DNA of 62,041 bases from an uncultured Shewanella sp. (GTDB lineage: Bacteria; Pseudomonadota; Gammaproteobacteria; Enterobacterales; Shewanellaceae), in contig NZ_CANLZC010000023.1 of the NCBI RefSeq assembly GCF_947495455.1, positions 1-62,041 on the forward strand, read 5' to 3'. Positions 17,529-26,028 of the stretch are shown in pieces (position 1 is the stretch's first letter; every line of letters starts with the position of its first letter). The position numbers and the translations under genes are program-made. The notes beneath the pieces are model-generated. The model searched no databases and was not told the origin of the DNA. It saw nothing but the letters and a program-made list of their open reading frames with translations.

Positions 17529-18980
17529 TTAAGCTTTGCTGTTTCTTTGCTTGGCCAAAAGATCCTGCACTGCTTCGCTTTCCCAGCTGTATCCTTGTGC
17601 ATACAAGGACTCAAGTTTGTCATTAAGTGCCATTAATTCAACTGATGTGGTTTGCCATTCACTTTCAGGGATAGCCACCGACCACGCTTTGATATCACCG
17701 CGATTGCGCACTTTTTTTGGGTAAACATCATGTTGGTATTCCAACATCACATGGGCTAAATAACGTAAGGTTAGCCAATACCACAGCCGCCAAAAAACAT
17801 ACATCACCGGACTTTGCTTCCAGCGCTTTGCCAAGTGTCGCTTATAGCCTTCACGGTTATAAGTGGGCTGGGCTCTTTGTTCGCTGTTGGCACCTTGTTC
17901 GCTATCGGCATTGTGTTCGCTGTCGGCACTTTTATCGTTGTTCACTTTTGTTTTACTGAGGGCGCTTTCACTCATAGAGCGGCCATTGGTTAGCATGTAC
18001 TGGCGGATCGTTTCATATAAACTAAAGGCTTCATCTCGTGAATGCACAGGGATCGCCACCGCAGCAATATTATACTCCACAGCTTTATCAGCCATTATTG
18101 GCGCGCTAAAGACTAATTTTTGCATGCTAGTGCCACCCCACAAATTCATTAAACTGGATGATTGATATTCCACTCGCACTTGTTCCCAAGGTACTGAGAC
18201 CAGCTCTTCTCCCTCATCCTTGCCATGCTCAGCTTGATAAACCTTCAACTGCCGCCAATACACTCGCCAAGGTTTAATGAATTTATAACAAGCAAAAGAT
18301 CCTAAAATTAAAGGAAGACCACACCAAAGCACTTCATCCAGCCCTATAGATTTCGCTTCTATAAAATATCGATATAAACTACTTAATAAAAAAACTCCCC
18401 CCACACCTAGTAATAAATAAGACGCAAACATTAACGCTACTGTGCTGTCTTTATCCCACACTTGTGGCCGTTTAGGTGGCTGAAATTGTTTAAGTCTGGA
18501 TAGCATGACTGCTTGACGCTGACCATGAAATCGCAACGGCAAGACACTGGCCGACTCTTGAGCGAGATCTTTTTGCTCATGCCAAAACCAAAAACAAAGT
18601 GCAAGTAGCACAGGTAAAGTCAATGGCAAAGACACTAATGAATATTTTGCAGCAGTTAGCGACCAATACACCCCATAAAAAAACATGCACAAAATACTCA
18701 CCCGCATCCAGACAAACAGTTGCATAATGGGCACACTGGCATTCACTTGGCTAAACTCGATAAATTGCGGCGTATATTGTGATAAAAAATGAGTGACGCT
18801 CACAGGTTCACGGCCCGTATTCACAGGTTTTGGCCCCAATCCAATGCGAATGGTACCTTTATGCTCGACAGTTTCACCACTTGTAAGCATAAGCACCCTT
18901 TGTTGCTCAGCCTTCCCCTCACCATAAGAGGTATTGACTTCACTGTTGTTTTTATCTGCACTGCTTAACGATGCGCTCAT
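17529..18980 (-). CDS. Membrane protein, divergent member of the immunity-like family
   Basis: This 483-residue protein has about four hydrophobic segments (near residues 88-103, 110-133, 180-203 and 215-230). A soluble region contains RFHGQRQAVMLS and, further on, VPWEQVRVEY. These correspond to RFHRQRREVCFF and CPWEDVVAWV in its neighbours on both sides, so it is a diverged relative with the same fold. It is rich in EQ-x-A-x-S-E repeats around residues 355-375 (short DNA repeats). The start MSASL is shared with the 24997-25977 protein, the immunity candidate of the other MIX effector. It follows the upstream gene by 3 bases, so it is in one operon. An immunity role is inferred. Confidence 0.72.
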   Translation of the reverse strand: MSASLSSADKNNSEVNTSYGEGKAEQQRVLMLTSGETVEHKGTIRIGLGPKPVNTGREPVSVTHFLSQYTPQFIEFSQVNASVPIMQLFVWMRVSILCMFFYGVYWSLTAAKYSLVSLPLTLPVLLALCFWFWHEQKDLAQESASVLPLRFHGQRQAVMLSRLKQFQPPKRPQVWDKDSTVALMFASYLLLGVGGVFLLSSLYRYFIEAKSIGLDEVLWCGLPLILGSFACYKFIKPWRVYWRQLKVYQAEHGKDEGEELVSVPWEQVRVEYQSSSLMNLWGGTSMQKLVFSAPIMADKAVEYNIAAVAIPVHSRDEAFSLYETIRQYMLTNGRSMSESALSKTKVNNDKSADSEHNADSEQGANSEQRAQPTYNREGYKRHLAKRWKQSPVMYVFWRLWYWLTLRYLAHVMLEYQHDVYPKKVRNRGDIKAWSVAIPESEWQTTSVELMALNDKLESLYAQGYSWESEAVQDLLAKQRNSKA

Positions 18981-18983
18981 GTT

Positions 18984-20270
18984 CTACGCTATCTTGTCTT
19001 TTTTATTATCTGTTTTGCTTGCATTATCACTTTGAGCCTTATTTCCAGCTCTCATTGCGGCATGCAGATCTGGCTGTAAGCGCTCCTTGCAGTAATCCAT
19101 AAACTCGCCACCCTCGCTAAGGTATTGAGTCAAAGCCTTAGTGTGTTTCACCGATAGCGCACTAGGTTTGGCCCATTCTGACTCAGGCAATGGCTTAGAC
19201 CAATCATCAATGGTACTAGGCATAGCTTTCATACTGTATTTATGATCCCACTCCGCCACCCAGTAAGGGAATTTCCACCAGCACATGACATTCCAAATAA
19301 CGTTCAATCCCATGCCTAAATAAGATTCTGAAAAATCTAGCATACGCACTTTAAACCAAAACTTTGGGCTATGAGCAAAACTGTAATATTGACGCTCACG
19401 ATTGGCCTTAAAGGTATGTAAGCCCTCATACTCTGCTTTTGGCGGGCAATGCTCCACTCCCAGCTCCATGAAAGCACGAATGGCCTCCCACTTCATTAAC
19501 GCCGTCGCAGGGTTAACCACACCATGAGTGAAAAACCAATATTGATCTGTCTTCTTATCTTCAAAGGCCATGCCAAAAGTATGAGTTTGCATCACATTGG
19601 CGCCTGTGGAGCCGATGGAGGTGGATACCCAAGCGACTACATCCTCCCAAGGGCAAATGATAGGTCTGTCACTGCCCTCATTAAAAAAGCACACTTCTCG
19701 CCGCTGGCGATGAAAACGTATGGGCCGCTGCCGCGCTTTTTCAAAAGTTGTGGTTAAAACAGTATAAGTACCTGCACCAGCCAACAATAGCCAAATACCA
19801 AAAAATCCCAGCCCTTCTTTCGATAAAATGGTCATGACGACCTGACTCGGCTCTCTTTTTTGCGGTACACTTGAATCTGCGGCAGAACGACCAAACAGCT
19901 CACGTTCGATACGCACATCTAACTCTGACATGGGTTTAATGGGACGTGATATTTCTACATGCACAACAAAAGCGAACATAGCAATAAAAAAAATGGTGAC
20001 CATGGTCATCAAAGATGTGTACATTTGCACCTGAAAAAACTTGCCATAATTACTGCTCCCAACATCGAGATAAGCCTCATTAACCTCAATAAAGCTACCA
20101 TTATGATCTGCCGCTTCAGCCCCCGTGGGTAACGGCAGCGGCGAGATAAACAAGCTTTGACTCAAACCATGCTTACGTACATCCCCCGCATTGGGACGAT
20201 TGTTTGGGTGGGCATCGATTAAAGGCTCATTCTGTTGACTTTTATGAGCTTTATTTTTTTTAAATATCAT
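18984..20270 (-). CDS. Membrane protein, paralogue 1 of a likely T6SS immunity family
   Basis: A 428-residue paralogue of the 16187-17497 gene. N-terminal residues 1-75 are soluble and hold SLFISPLPLPTGAEAADHNGSF. Two hydrophobic segments follow at about 82-108 and 150-170. The soluble RFHRQRREVCFFNEG domain comes next, and the C-terminal 130 residues are nearly identical to the paralogue. The gene lies 37 bases after the 1095-residue MIX effector and is the first of three related genes. Immunity proteins against pore-forming effectors are commonly multi-pass membrane proteins encoded just downstream, which is the basis of this call. No direct proof is visible. Confidence 0.75.
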   Translation of the reverse strand: MIFKKNKAHKSQQNEPLIDAHPNNRPNAGDVRKHGLSQSLFISPLPLPTGAEAADHNGSFIEVNEAYLDVGSSNYGKFFQVQMYTSLMTMVTIFFIAMFAFVVHVEISRPIKPMSELDVRIERELFGRSAADSSVPQKREPSQVVMTILSKEGLGFFGIWLLLAGAGTYTVLTTTFEKARQRPIRFHRQRREVCFFNEGSDRPIICPWEDVVAWVSTSIGSTGANVMQTHTFGMAFEDKKTDQYWFFTHGVVNPATALMKWEAIRAFMELGVEHCPPKAEYEGLHTFKANRERQYYSFAHSPKFWFKVRMLDFSESYLGMGLNVIWNVMCWWKFPYWVAEWDHKYSMKAMPSTIDDWSKPLPESEWAKPSALSVKHTKALTQYLSEGGEFMDYCKERLQPDLHAAMRAGNKAQSDNASKTDNKKDKIA

Positions 20271-20307
20271 TGCTTATCCATGGTTCCATTAACATTGAAC
20301 GAATAAG

Positions 20308-23300
20308 TTAAAGCATGTCTTCAAGACGCAACTGTATTAAGGGCGCATTTTGCTGACGGGTTTTTAACATGCCAACTCTTTTCACCCCTTGTTCATGACC
20401 TAACTGTTCAACCTGAAAATACAATACGTCATCTTTTACTGACTCGGGGGTGGGACGATAATGTACAGCCAACGCCAAACCATGCTCGGCATTAGCTTCA
20501 TTAGGGTAAATAGGCAAGCCTATGACTAAGGCCTCATCAGGTTTGCTCATGACCCGCCATTGATGCTGCAAGCTTTCAGTGGCTGCCACCCAATCGTTAC
20601 GGGTGTGGTTTTGCAGCCAATAAGCAGCAATTTTGACTCGCGCAGCATTTAAATCTTTGGTTAGAATACCGGGGAAACTTAATACTGCGGCATGACCTTG
20701 ACTGTATACCTTAATGCTTAATTGCGGCACTTCGGTCACACGGGCCAACTGCATATTACTTTCATCTAAACTGATATTAGTCGTATTAGTGCCCCATGAG
20801 GAGTCCATGAGCCATTGATTACGCTCACTCAATTGCATCTGATTAATCAGTGCCATTGCCCCCCATTGCAAAAAAGACACTCCCACCCCCAATAGCGTCA
20901 CCTTAAAACCAATACTCAGTAAGCGCCCCGCATTCGCTGCCCATGCGGCAGCTCTAAGTTGTGGTTGCATTCTCATAACATCAAGGGTTATTCGCCCTGT
21001 ATGCATAATCCCCCAAAAGTTCACTCCCGCAAGGCCAACATTAGTACTTAAACTAAGGCTCGCTTTTAACATACCATCGCTATCACCTTGTTTAAGGGCT
21101 AGTTGGAATTTATCGGCTTGGTTTAATATTTCAGCCGCTGAGGCGATTATTCCAAACCCATAGGCTCCGATACCAAACACCGCGGTTAACCTACCAATCT
21201 TGGCACTAAAGTGCACTTCAGCTGCTGCACTTTGATATTGCGTAAGATAATGCTTGTTACTGCTTACTGCTAGCCCTTGAGCCGCAGCAAAGCCAGCACT
21301 GAGGCCATTACCTACATTGATGAATAACCCATAAATATCAACAGTATTAGAACTGGAATATTCCTTTGTCACCTTTGCTGCATTAACTAACTGATACACA
21401 GCCACAACCACACCTAACATATCGAGTGTGCTAGGTTTAAAGGCACTACTGGCGGTTTTATAATGTTGATGATCCACTGTCATCTTAGCCAACATACTAT
21501 GCTGCTCGGCACTAAGGCCTTTAATTTGCACCCCGACTTGACTGGGGCCGTCCCCCACAGGACTCATGGCTTGCGCCAGCTGCGGCTCTAACGCATCAAG
21601 CTTCAACTGATTTTGCTTGCGATTTTGGCGCCACTGAGCAATTTGAGGGCTTCTACGCCCAGTGCGCCTTGCTGAAACTTCAGCCTCGCGAATGCGGTTT
21701 TTCAATTGCGTGTTTTCCTCGCGCAGCGCCTGAGCTTGTTGCCAGTGACGGTCAAATTGCTGCACCTCACCTTGCGAGGCTAATTCGATCGTGATACCAG
21801 TTTGTGACACGGCGCGCAATAAACTTAACCAAGTGGCGTGACTTAAATCCCGTAGCACTTTAGCAGGATTGAGCGCTCTACCTTTATTGATATACTCGGA
21901 GATGTTTTGCATGCCATCGGCTAATTCTAATTGCCTAATGGGTGCCATGGCAGCCATGTTTAGGCCATAAAACACACTCATCTGCTCTGAAAGTTGATTA
22001 ACTTTTGGCATTTTCTCAAGCAACAAACTATTAATATTGGCACTGAGATCATTAATACCAGCCACGTCACCGCTGGCATCCACTAGCACTTTTGCATCTT
22101 TGATTTTACCAGAAATGTCTTTTTGCAGTGCCACCAGATCCGCATTGGACTGAGTGTAAAACAGTGGCACTGAGGTCAGTAATAAACTGTCTTGAATAGC
22201 TTTTACCGCTTCAATGGCTTGCTCATTACGACAAATATCTTTGATACAGGCATATTCAGTAGCGAGAGCCGCTAACGCCTGACTATCGCTGTTAGCATCG
22301 AAATACCAAGCGGCATGGTAAAAGTGGCCCAGTAAATTAGCCCTGTCGCGGCTGACGGCATCCAACTTTTGGTTCCACTCTTGCAACTTTTGCCGCTGCT
22401 CGGCTAAAAAAGCCTGCATGTCATTCTGACGAATGACATCTACTATCCCCTTTGCGCCAACCTCACCGTCCCAAAAGTGCCAAAATGGCACGCCGTTGAG
22501 CTCTTTGTCATATTGTGACTCCAGTTCAAAAATAAAGTCTTGGTATTTCGTCGCTAACTCAGGCCCTAAGGTTTTCCTTAATTTCACAAACAAGTTCGCT
22601 GCCACAGTGCTATGCTGGCCATATTGCTGCTTAGCATCAACCCAATCGATAATGCTTTGCTTTTGCTTGTCGTTCAGCTCATCTTTTAATTTAGCGTATT
22701 GCTCGCCTTCAACCTTAGTGGCTTCGATCAACTTTTCATGGTTCATTTCCAGCAAGGTTTCGATATAGCAAGCTTCTACATAAGCCTTTTGACGTTGATC
22801 ATCCTCGCCCCAGTCTATGATGTGATCCACTAATAAATCTTGATAACTGGCTAAATCCCTAAGTACACCTATATCATCCTTTACCACTAAATACAGGTAG
22901 GCGTATTCATGATCGGGATCGATATCATGGATAAGCTCCTCTGGCTGTATACGTCGGTATAGCGCCTGATGCTCCCACTTGTAATCTTGATCTTGAGTGA
23001 TGGCCTTTACAGGATCTTGTGCGCTCGGCTCGGCGGCCACTTCTGCTAACTGGCGCTGCATTTGCTCTGGCGTCAACACATGCTCATTACCCTCGATGGC
23101 ATCGATATTATCCAGCGCCACCTGTTGCATAAAATGCTCGCGTTCCGCCGCGCTTTTTATCACTTGGCTGCATTTTACCGCCGTCCACTGCACCTCAGAA
23201 TAAGCCGTAAAAATAGGGGTGGCTTTACTGAAAATCAGCTTAGCTTCACCCACCTCATTTGTACGTTCATCACTGCCGACCTCGCCGCCGCGCCAAAGCA

Positions 23301-23592
23301 GCTGAGTGATAATGCCTTGCTCGATGCGATACTCATGTAAAAGGGTGCTATCCTTTTTTGGCACCACAATATACAGCCAACCATCTCGCAACAACCTTAT
23401 GCCTAAGGGCTTAGACTCAGTTTGATAGGGCATTTCAAGATTCCCCCTATCCAATTGCTCATCACTGCCCTCACACAATCCATATCTCAGAGGAATAAGC
23501 TGCACGCTGCCGCCCATGAGCGGGCATGATGACACTGGGTTATCGGCTTCTTTGCTTCTGGCCGCTCTGGCCGCGGTATTGGCACTGCTCAT
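20308..23592 (-). CDS. T6SS MIX/VasX-like effector, probable membrane-active toxin (effector 2)
   Basis: In this 1094-residue protein the N-terminal CPLMGGSVQLIPLRYGLCEG resembles the VasX-type N-terminal region. It then matches the MIX marker of T6SS effectors: motif hRxGhhYhh as LRDGWLYIV (about 68-76) and YSxxxWT as YSEVQWT (about 131-137). A long helical middle follows. The C-terminal half holds several Gly/Ala-rich hydrophobic segments (FINVGNGLSAGFAAAQGLA, AVFGIGAYGFGIIASAAEIL, GRLLSIGFKVTLLGVGVSFL), as in colicin-like pore formers. The ATG overlaps the TGA of the DUF4123 gene (TGATG) and has AAGGAGG before it. The DUF4123 adaptor upstream should load it onto VgrG. Candidate immunity genes lie downstream. 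Confidence 0.87.
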   Translation of the reverse strand: MSSANTAARAARSKEADNPVSSCPLMGGSVQLIPLRYGLCEGSDEQLDRGNLEMPYQTESKPLGIRLLRDGWLYIVVPKKDSTLLHEYRIEQGIITQLLWRGGEVGSDERTNEVGEAKLIFSKATPIFTAYSEVQWTAVKCSQVIKSAAEREHFMQQVALDNIDAIEGNEHVLTPEQMQRQLAEVAAEPSAQDPVKAITQDQDYKWEHQALYRRIQPEELIHDIDPDHEYAYLYLVVKDDIGVLRDLASYQDLLVDHIIDWGEDDQRQKAYVEACYIETLLEMNHEKLIEATKVEGEQYAKLKDELNDKQKQSIIDWVDAKQQYGQHSTVAANLFVKLRKTLGPELATKYQDFIFELESQYDKELNGVPFWHFWDGEVGAKGIVDVIRQNDMQAFLAEQRQKLQEWNQKLDAVSRDRANLLGHFYHAAWYFDANSDSQALAALATEYACIKDICRNEQAIEAVKAIQDSLLLTSVPLFYTQSNADLVALQKDISGKIKDAKVLVDASGDVAGINDLSANINSLLLEKMPKVNQLSEQMSVFYGLNMAAMAPIRQLELADGMQNISEYINKGRALNPAKVLRDLSHATWLSLLRAVSQTGITIELASQGEVQQFDRHWQQAQALREENTQLKNRIREAEVSARRTGRRSPQIAQWRQNRKQNQLKLDALEPQLAQAMSPVGDGPSQVGVQIKGLSAEQHSMLAKMTVDHQHYKTASSAFKPSTLDMLGVVVAVYQLVNAAKVTKEYSSSNTVDIYGLFINVGNGLSAGFAAAQGLAVSSNKHYLTQYQSAAAEVHFSAKIGRLTAVFGIGAYGFGIIASAAEILNQADKFQLALKQGDSDGMLKASLSLSTNVGLAGVNFWGIMHTGRITLDVMRMQPQLRAAAWAANAGRLLSIGFKVTLLGVGVSFLQWGAMALINQMQLSERNQWLMDSSWGTNTTNISLDESNMQLARVTEVPQLSIKVYSQGHAAVLSFPGILTKDLNAARVKIAAYWLQNHTRNDWVAATESLQHQWRVMSKPDEALVIGLPIYPNEANAEHGLALAVHYRPTPESVKDDVLYFQVEQLGHEQGVKRVGMLKTRQQNAPLIQLRLEDML

Positions 23593-24710
23593 CAAATGGA
23601 TCCTCCTTGATTGACTATTTGTTCATCGCTGCGGGCGCTTTCTGCTATCACGCCTTGGGCACTGCTACTGGCTCTTTCTTGGCGAATAACTCTGCTTTTT
23701 TCATCGCTGTGGGCCTTTTCATCGCTGTGGACTTTTTCATCGCTGTGGGCACCGCTAATGGCTTCGGCTTTTTCGGCGGCAAGGGCGATACGTTGTGAAG
23801 GTGTGAGTTGGCAGGGCTGACTCAATAGCTGCTCGATATCGGAATACTGTTTATTCAATACGGCTGCCTCGCCTAAATAACCTAGTAGATTGAAAAAATA
23901 ATAGAGATCTCTTTCTTGGCTAAAGCCTTTTCTCTTAGCAAAATCGGCCCAAAAACGCATGTTTCTCTTATCTTGATCTTTCTCATTTGGGCCTCTCTCA
24001 TTTTGTGGCTGCTGTAACCGCTTAGCTAATTCAGGAAACCACTGCTGCACATGCAAATGGAGCTTGGCCAGTAAATTTTGATAACTCACCTCCCCCAGCA
24101 ATGCCCACTGCGCATCGGTTAACCGCCACAGGGCGCCCTCTTCTTGTTGAATAGGGTTAATGGTTTTTCGAGGATTCTCTAAATAATGCCACTGCTCTTT
24201 TTGGCCCTCTTTTTGACACTCTTTTTGGCCCTCTTTTTTGATGAATGCAGGAGGTGTAATAGGGATCCATGCGCGCTCAACATTGAGCCATAAAAAACCA
24301 GTATCGATTGACATCAATCGCCATGCCACTTCAGGATCCGCCTGCTTGTAAATGACTTTACTCTTATAGGGGCTAAGCACTTGAATATAACTGCGCAAGC
24401 TCTCGGCTTGTTCTTCTAACGGCAATAAACTGGAAAAAATATACCCGTGTTTTCGTGCTTCACTTTGAATAAACCAGCCCAATAAACGCTTATCGAGATC
24501 CGCCGTTAAATTGATTTGCACTAGACACGGCCCCACTTCTCTTAACGCATTCCATGGCTCAAATAAATACACGGGCTCATAGTTTGGGTTTTCTAGAAAT
24601 TGATATAGCTTTTGTTCTAATTTATCAATTTTGCTGCCATCTAATAATAAATAACAAGTTTCTTTGGCATGCTCAGTTAAAGCCGTTAATGTGAGTTCAT
24701 CGATTATCAT
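23592..24710 (-). CDS. DUF4123 T6SS effector adaptor (cassette 2)
   Basis: A 372-residue DUF4123 (Tap/VasW-like) protein. Its N-terminal half (ETCYLLLDGSKID, PYEPVYLFEPW-like, ARKHGYIFSSLLP, EVAWRLMS) has the DUF4123 pattern. Such proteins bind the effector N-terminus and the VgrG tail and are needed for loading. The ATG at 24710 is preceded by AAGGA 7 bases away. A GTG six codons earlier is possible but lacks a binding site. Upstream lies not a full vgrG but a remnant of a vgrG tail, ending 4 bases before this ATG. The C-terminal part has (HSDEK)n short repeats. The gene overlaps the effector gene. Confidence 0.87.
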   Translation of the reverse strand: MIIDELTLTALTEHAKETCYLLLDGSKIDKLEQKLYQFLENPNYEPVYLFEPWNALREVGPCLVQINLTADLDKRLLGWFIQSEARKHGYIFSSLLPLEEQAESLRSYIQVLSPYKSKVIYKQADPEVAWRLMSIDTGFLWLNVERAWIPITPPAFIKKEGQKECQKEGQKEQWHYLENPRKTINPIQQEEGALWRLTDAQWALLGEVSYQNLLAKLHLHVQQWFPELAKRLQQPQNERGPNEKDQDKRNMRFWADFAKRKGFSQERDLYYFFNLLGYLGEAAVLNKQYSDIEQLLSQPCQLTPSQRIALAAEKAEAISGAHSDEKVHSDEKAHSDEKSRVIRQERASSSAQGVIAESARSDEQIVNQGGSI

Positions 24711-24714
24711 GTGT

Positions 24715-24956
24715 TTATCCTTGCTCACAGACTTCGCAAACAGGATCGTCAGACTTTAAGGCGGCAATTTGACTATCGACGGCTAACTTTGGTTCTTGTG
24801 CATCTGTTTCTTTACCCGCCGCAGGCGCTGACTTTTCATTCGCTGAGGGCTCTGGCTTTTCATTCGCTGAAGGCTCTACCTCTATCTTTTCATTCGCTGA
24901 GGGCTCTACCGCTTCATTGGCAGCAAGCGTCACGGCGGTGTAATCAAAGTTGGCTT
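24715..24956 (-). pseudogene. Remnant of a vgrG 3' end (scar)
   Basis: Read on the minus strand, this segment starts EANFDYTAVTLAANEA, identical in DNA over about 45 bases to the tail of vgrG1 at 30665-30713. It continues as EPSANEK repeats and ends VCEVCEQG-stop, compared with CPLTDCPCR in vgrG1. The homology breaks sharply at 24956. It is the last 75 or so codons of a vgrG with no gene body. It sits exactly where a full vgrG would precede a DUF4123 gene. Confidence 0.85.
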
Positions 24957-24996
24957 CCCTGCAGGGTTATTGCTCAATGATAATTTTAAATCTGCA

Positions 24997-25977
24997 TCAC
25001 TGGTTCTTAGCGATAGCCGTTAAGGTTTGCTCAAAATCCTCATCACTCATGTTGCGCCAAAAATGGCTATCACGTTCAGACCCTCGCAGGCCCTTATCAT
25101 CAAAAGCTTTGGTGGTGGGGTCTTTTTCTCGGGCAGGCTCTAACACTAAAATATCCGGCATGGGGGACGTCACATCCATATAGGCCTGTACCATGTTCCA
25201 CAGGTAATGATATTCCGCCACTTTCGGACTGCCCGGCATCAAGCTGTGCAGCGGCACACCAAAGGAATAGCCGTTATATCTATGTACCAAAAATAGCCCA
25301 TAGTTCATGGCACCTTGGGGTGTGGGGCTGGAAGTTAAAATACAATCAAACTCATGAAACGGATGACTAAAGCGAGCTTTACCATTGCCTTTATACAAGG
25401 TCACCATGCCAGTTTTTCGATTAAGCTCATAATGCTTTTTGGCCTTTAAAAACCAAGGGGTAAAGTAGCCTTTGTCCATCAACACCAATTGCCCCCAAAG
25501 TAGTGCACAGGGAATAAATAAATAAATAAATAAATAATAATAATATTCTAATAAATCTTGAAAAGAAAAATACTGACTAAACAGCGCAAGAACAAAAGTC
25601 ACCACACAACTAAAAGGGATCATATATAACGCGATAAACTTTGCCACCACTGAAGTCGTTAAATACAATCCTCCCCAAGCACTCATTTTTTCTTCTTTTA
25701 AAACGGTCTCATTCCAGTATAAATGCCGCTCCCCTGAGGTGAGTTTATCTTGTATTTCTCGGTACTCTGAAGGCTTAAACCCTGAGGCTAGCTGGGGGGA
25801 AATCATGCTACTGGGTTTAGTAAAAGGTAAATGTGTCCCTTTACGGATAGACAGTTCCCATAAGCCCTTAGGGGGGATCACTTTGTCTGCTATTGGCTTA
25901 TCACTGCGATAAGCACTCATTTTATAATGATGATTATCAACTTGTTGATAGTCAACGTGTTTTAACGATGCGCTCAT
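24997..25977 (-). CDS. Membrane protein, probable immunity to MIX effector 1
   Basis: The 326-residue protein starts MSASLKH. It has two hydrophobic segments near residues 103-130 and 137-165 (IALYMIPFSCVVTFVLALFS and YYYYLFIYLFIPCALLWGQLVL) and a soluble C-terminal domain. That domain has KHYELNRKTGMVTLYKGNGKARFSHPFHEFDCIL, similar in layout to the RFHRQRR / CPWEDV domains of the proteins at 16187-20270. AAGGAAG precedes the ATG. It lies 50 bases downstream of MIX effector 1 and just before the vgrG scar, which closes the cassette. The immunity role follows from this position and topology. Confidence 0.75.
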   Translation of the reverse strand: MSASLKHVDYQQVDNHHYKMSAYRSDKPIADKVIPPKGLWELSIRKGTHLPFTKPSSMISPQLASGFKPSEYREIQDKLTSGERHLYWNETVLKEEKMSAWGGLYLTTSVVAKFIALYMIPFSCVVTFVLALFSQYFSFQDLLEYYYYLFIYLFIPCALLWGQLVLMDKGYFTPWFLKAKKHYELNRKTGMVTLYKGNGKARFSHPFHEFDCILTSSPTPQGAMNYGLFLVHRYNGYSFGVPLHSLMPGSPKVAEYHYLWNMVQAYMDVTSPMPDILVLEPAREKDPTTKAFDDKGLRGSERDSHFWRNMSDEDFEQTLTAIAKNQ

Positions 25978-26028
25978 GTTCTTCCTTAATGTTTCATTAG
26001 AGGCTAAGCTCTCAAAAAATTGTTATTG

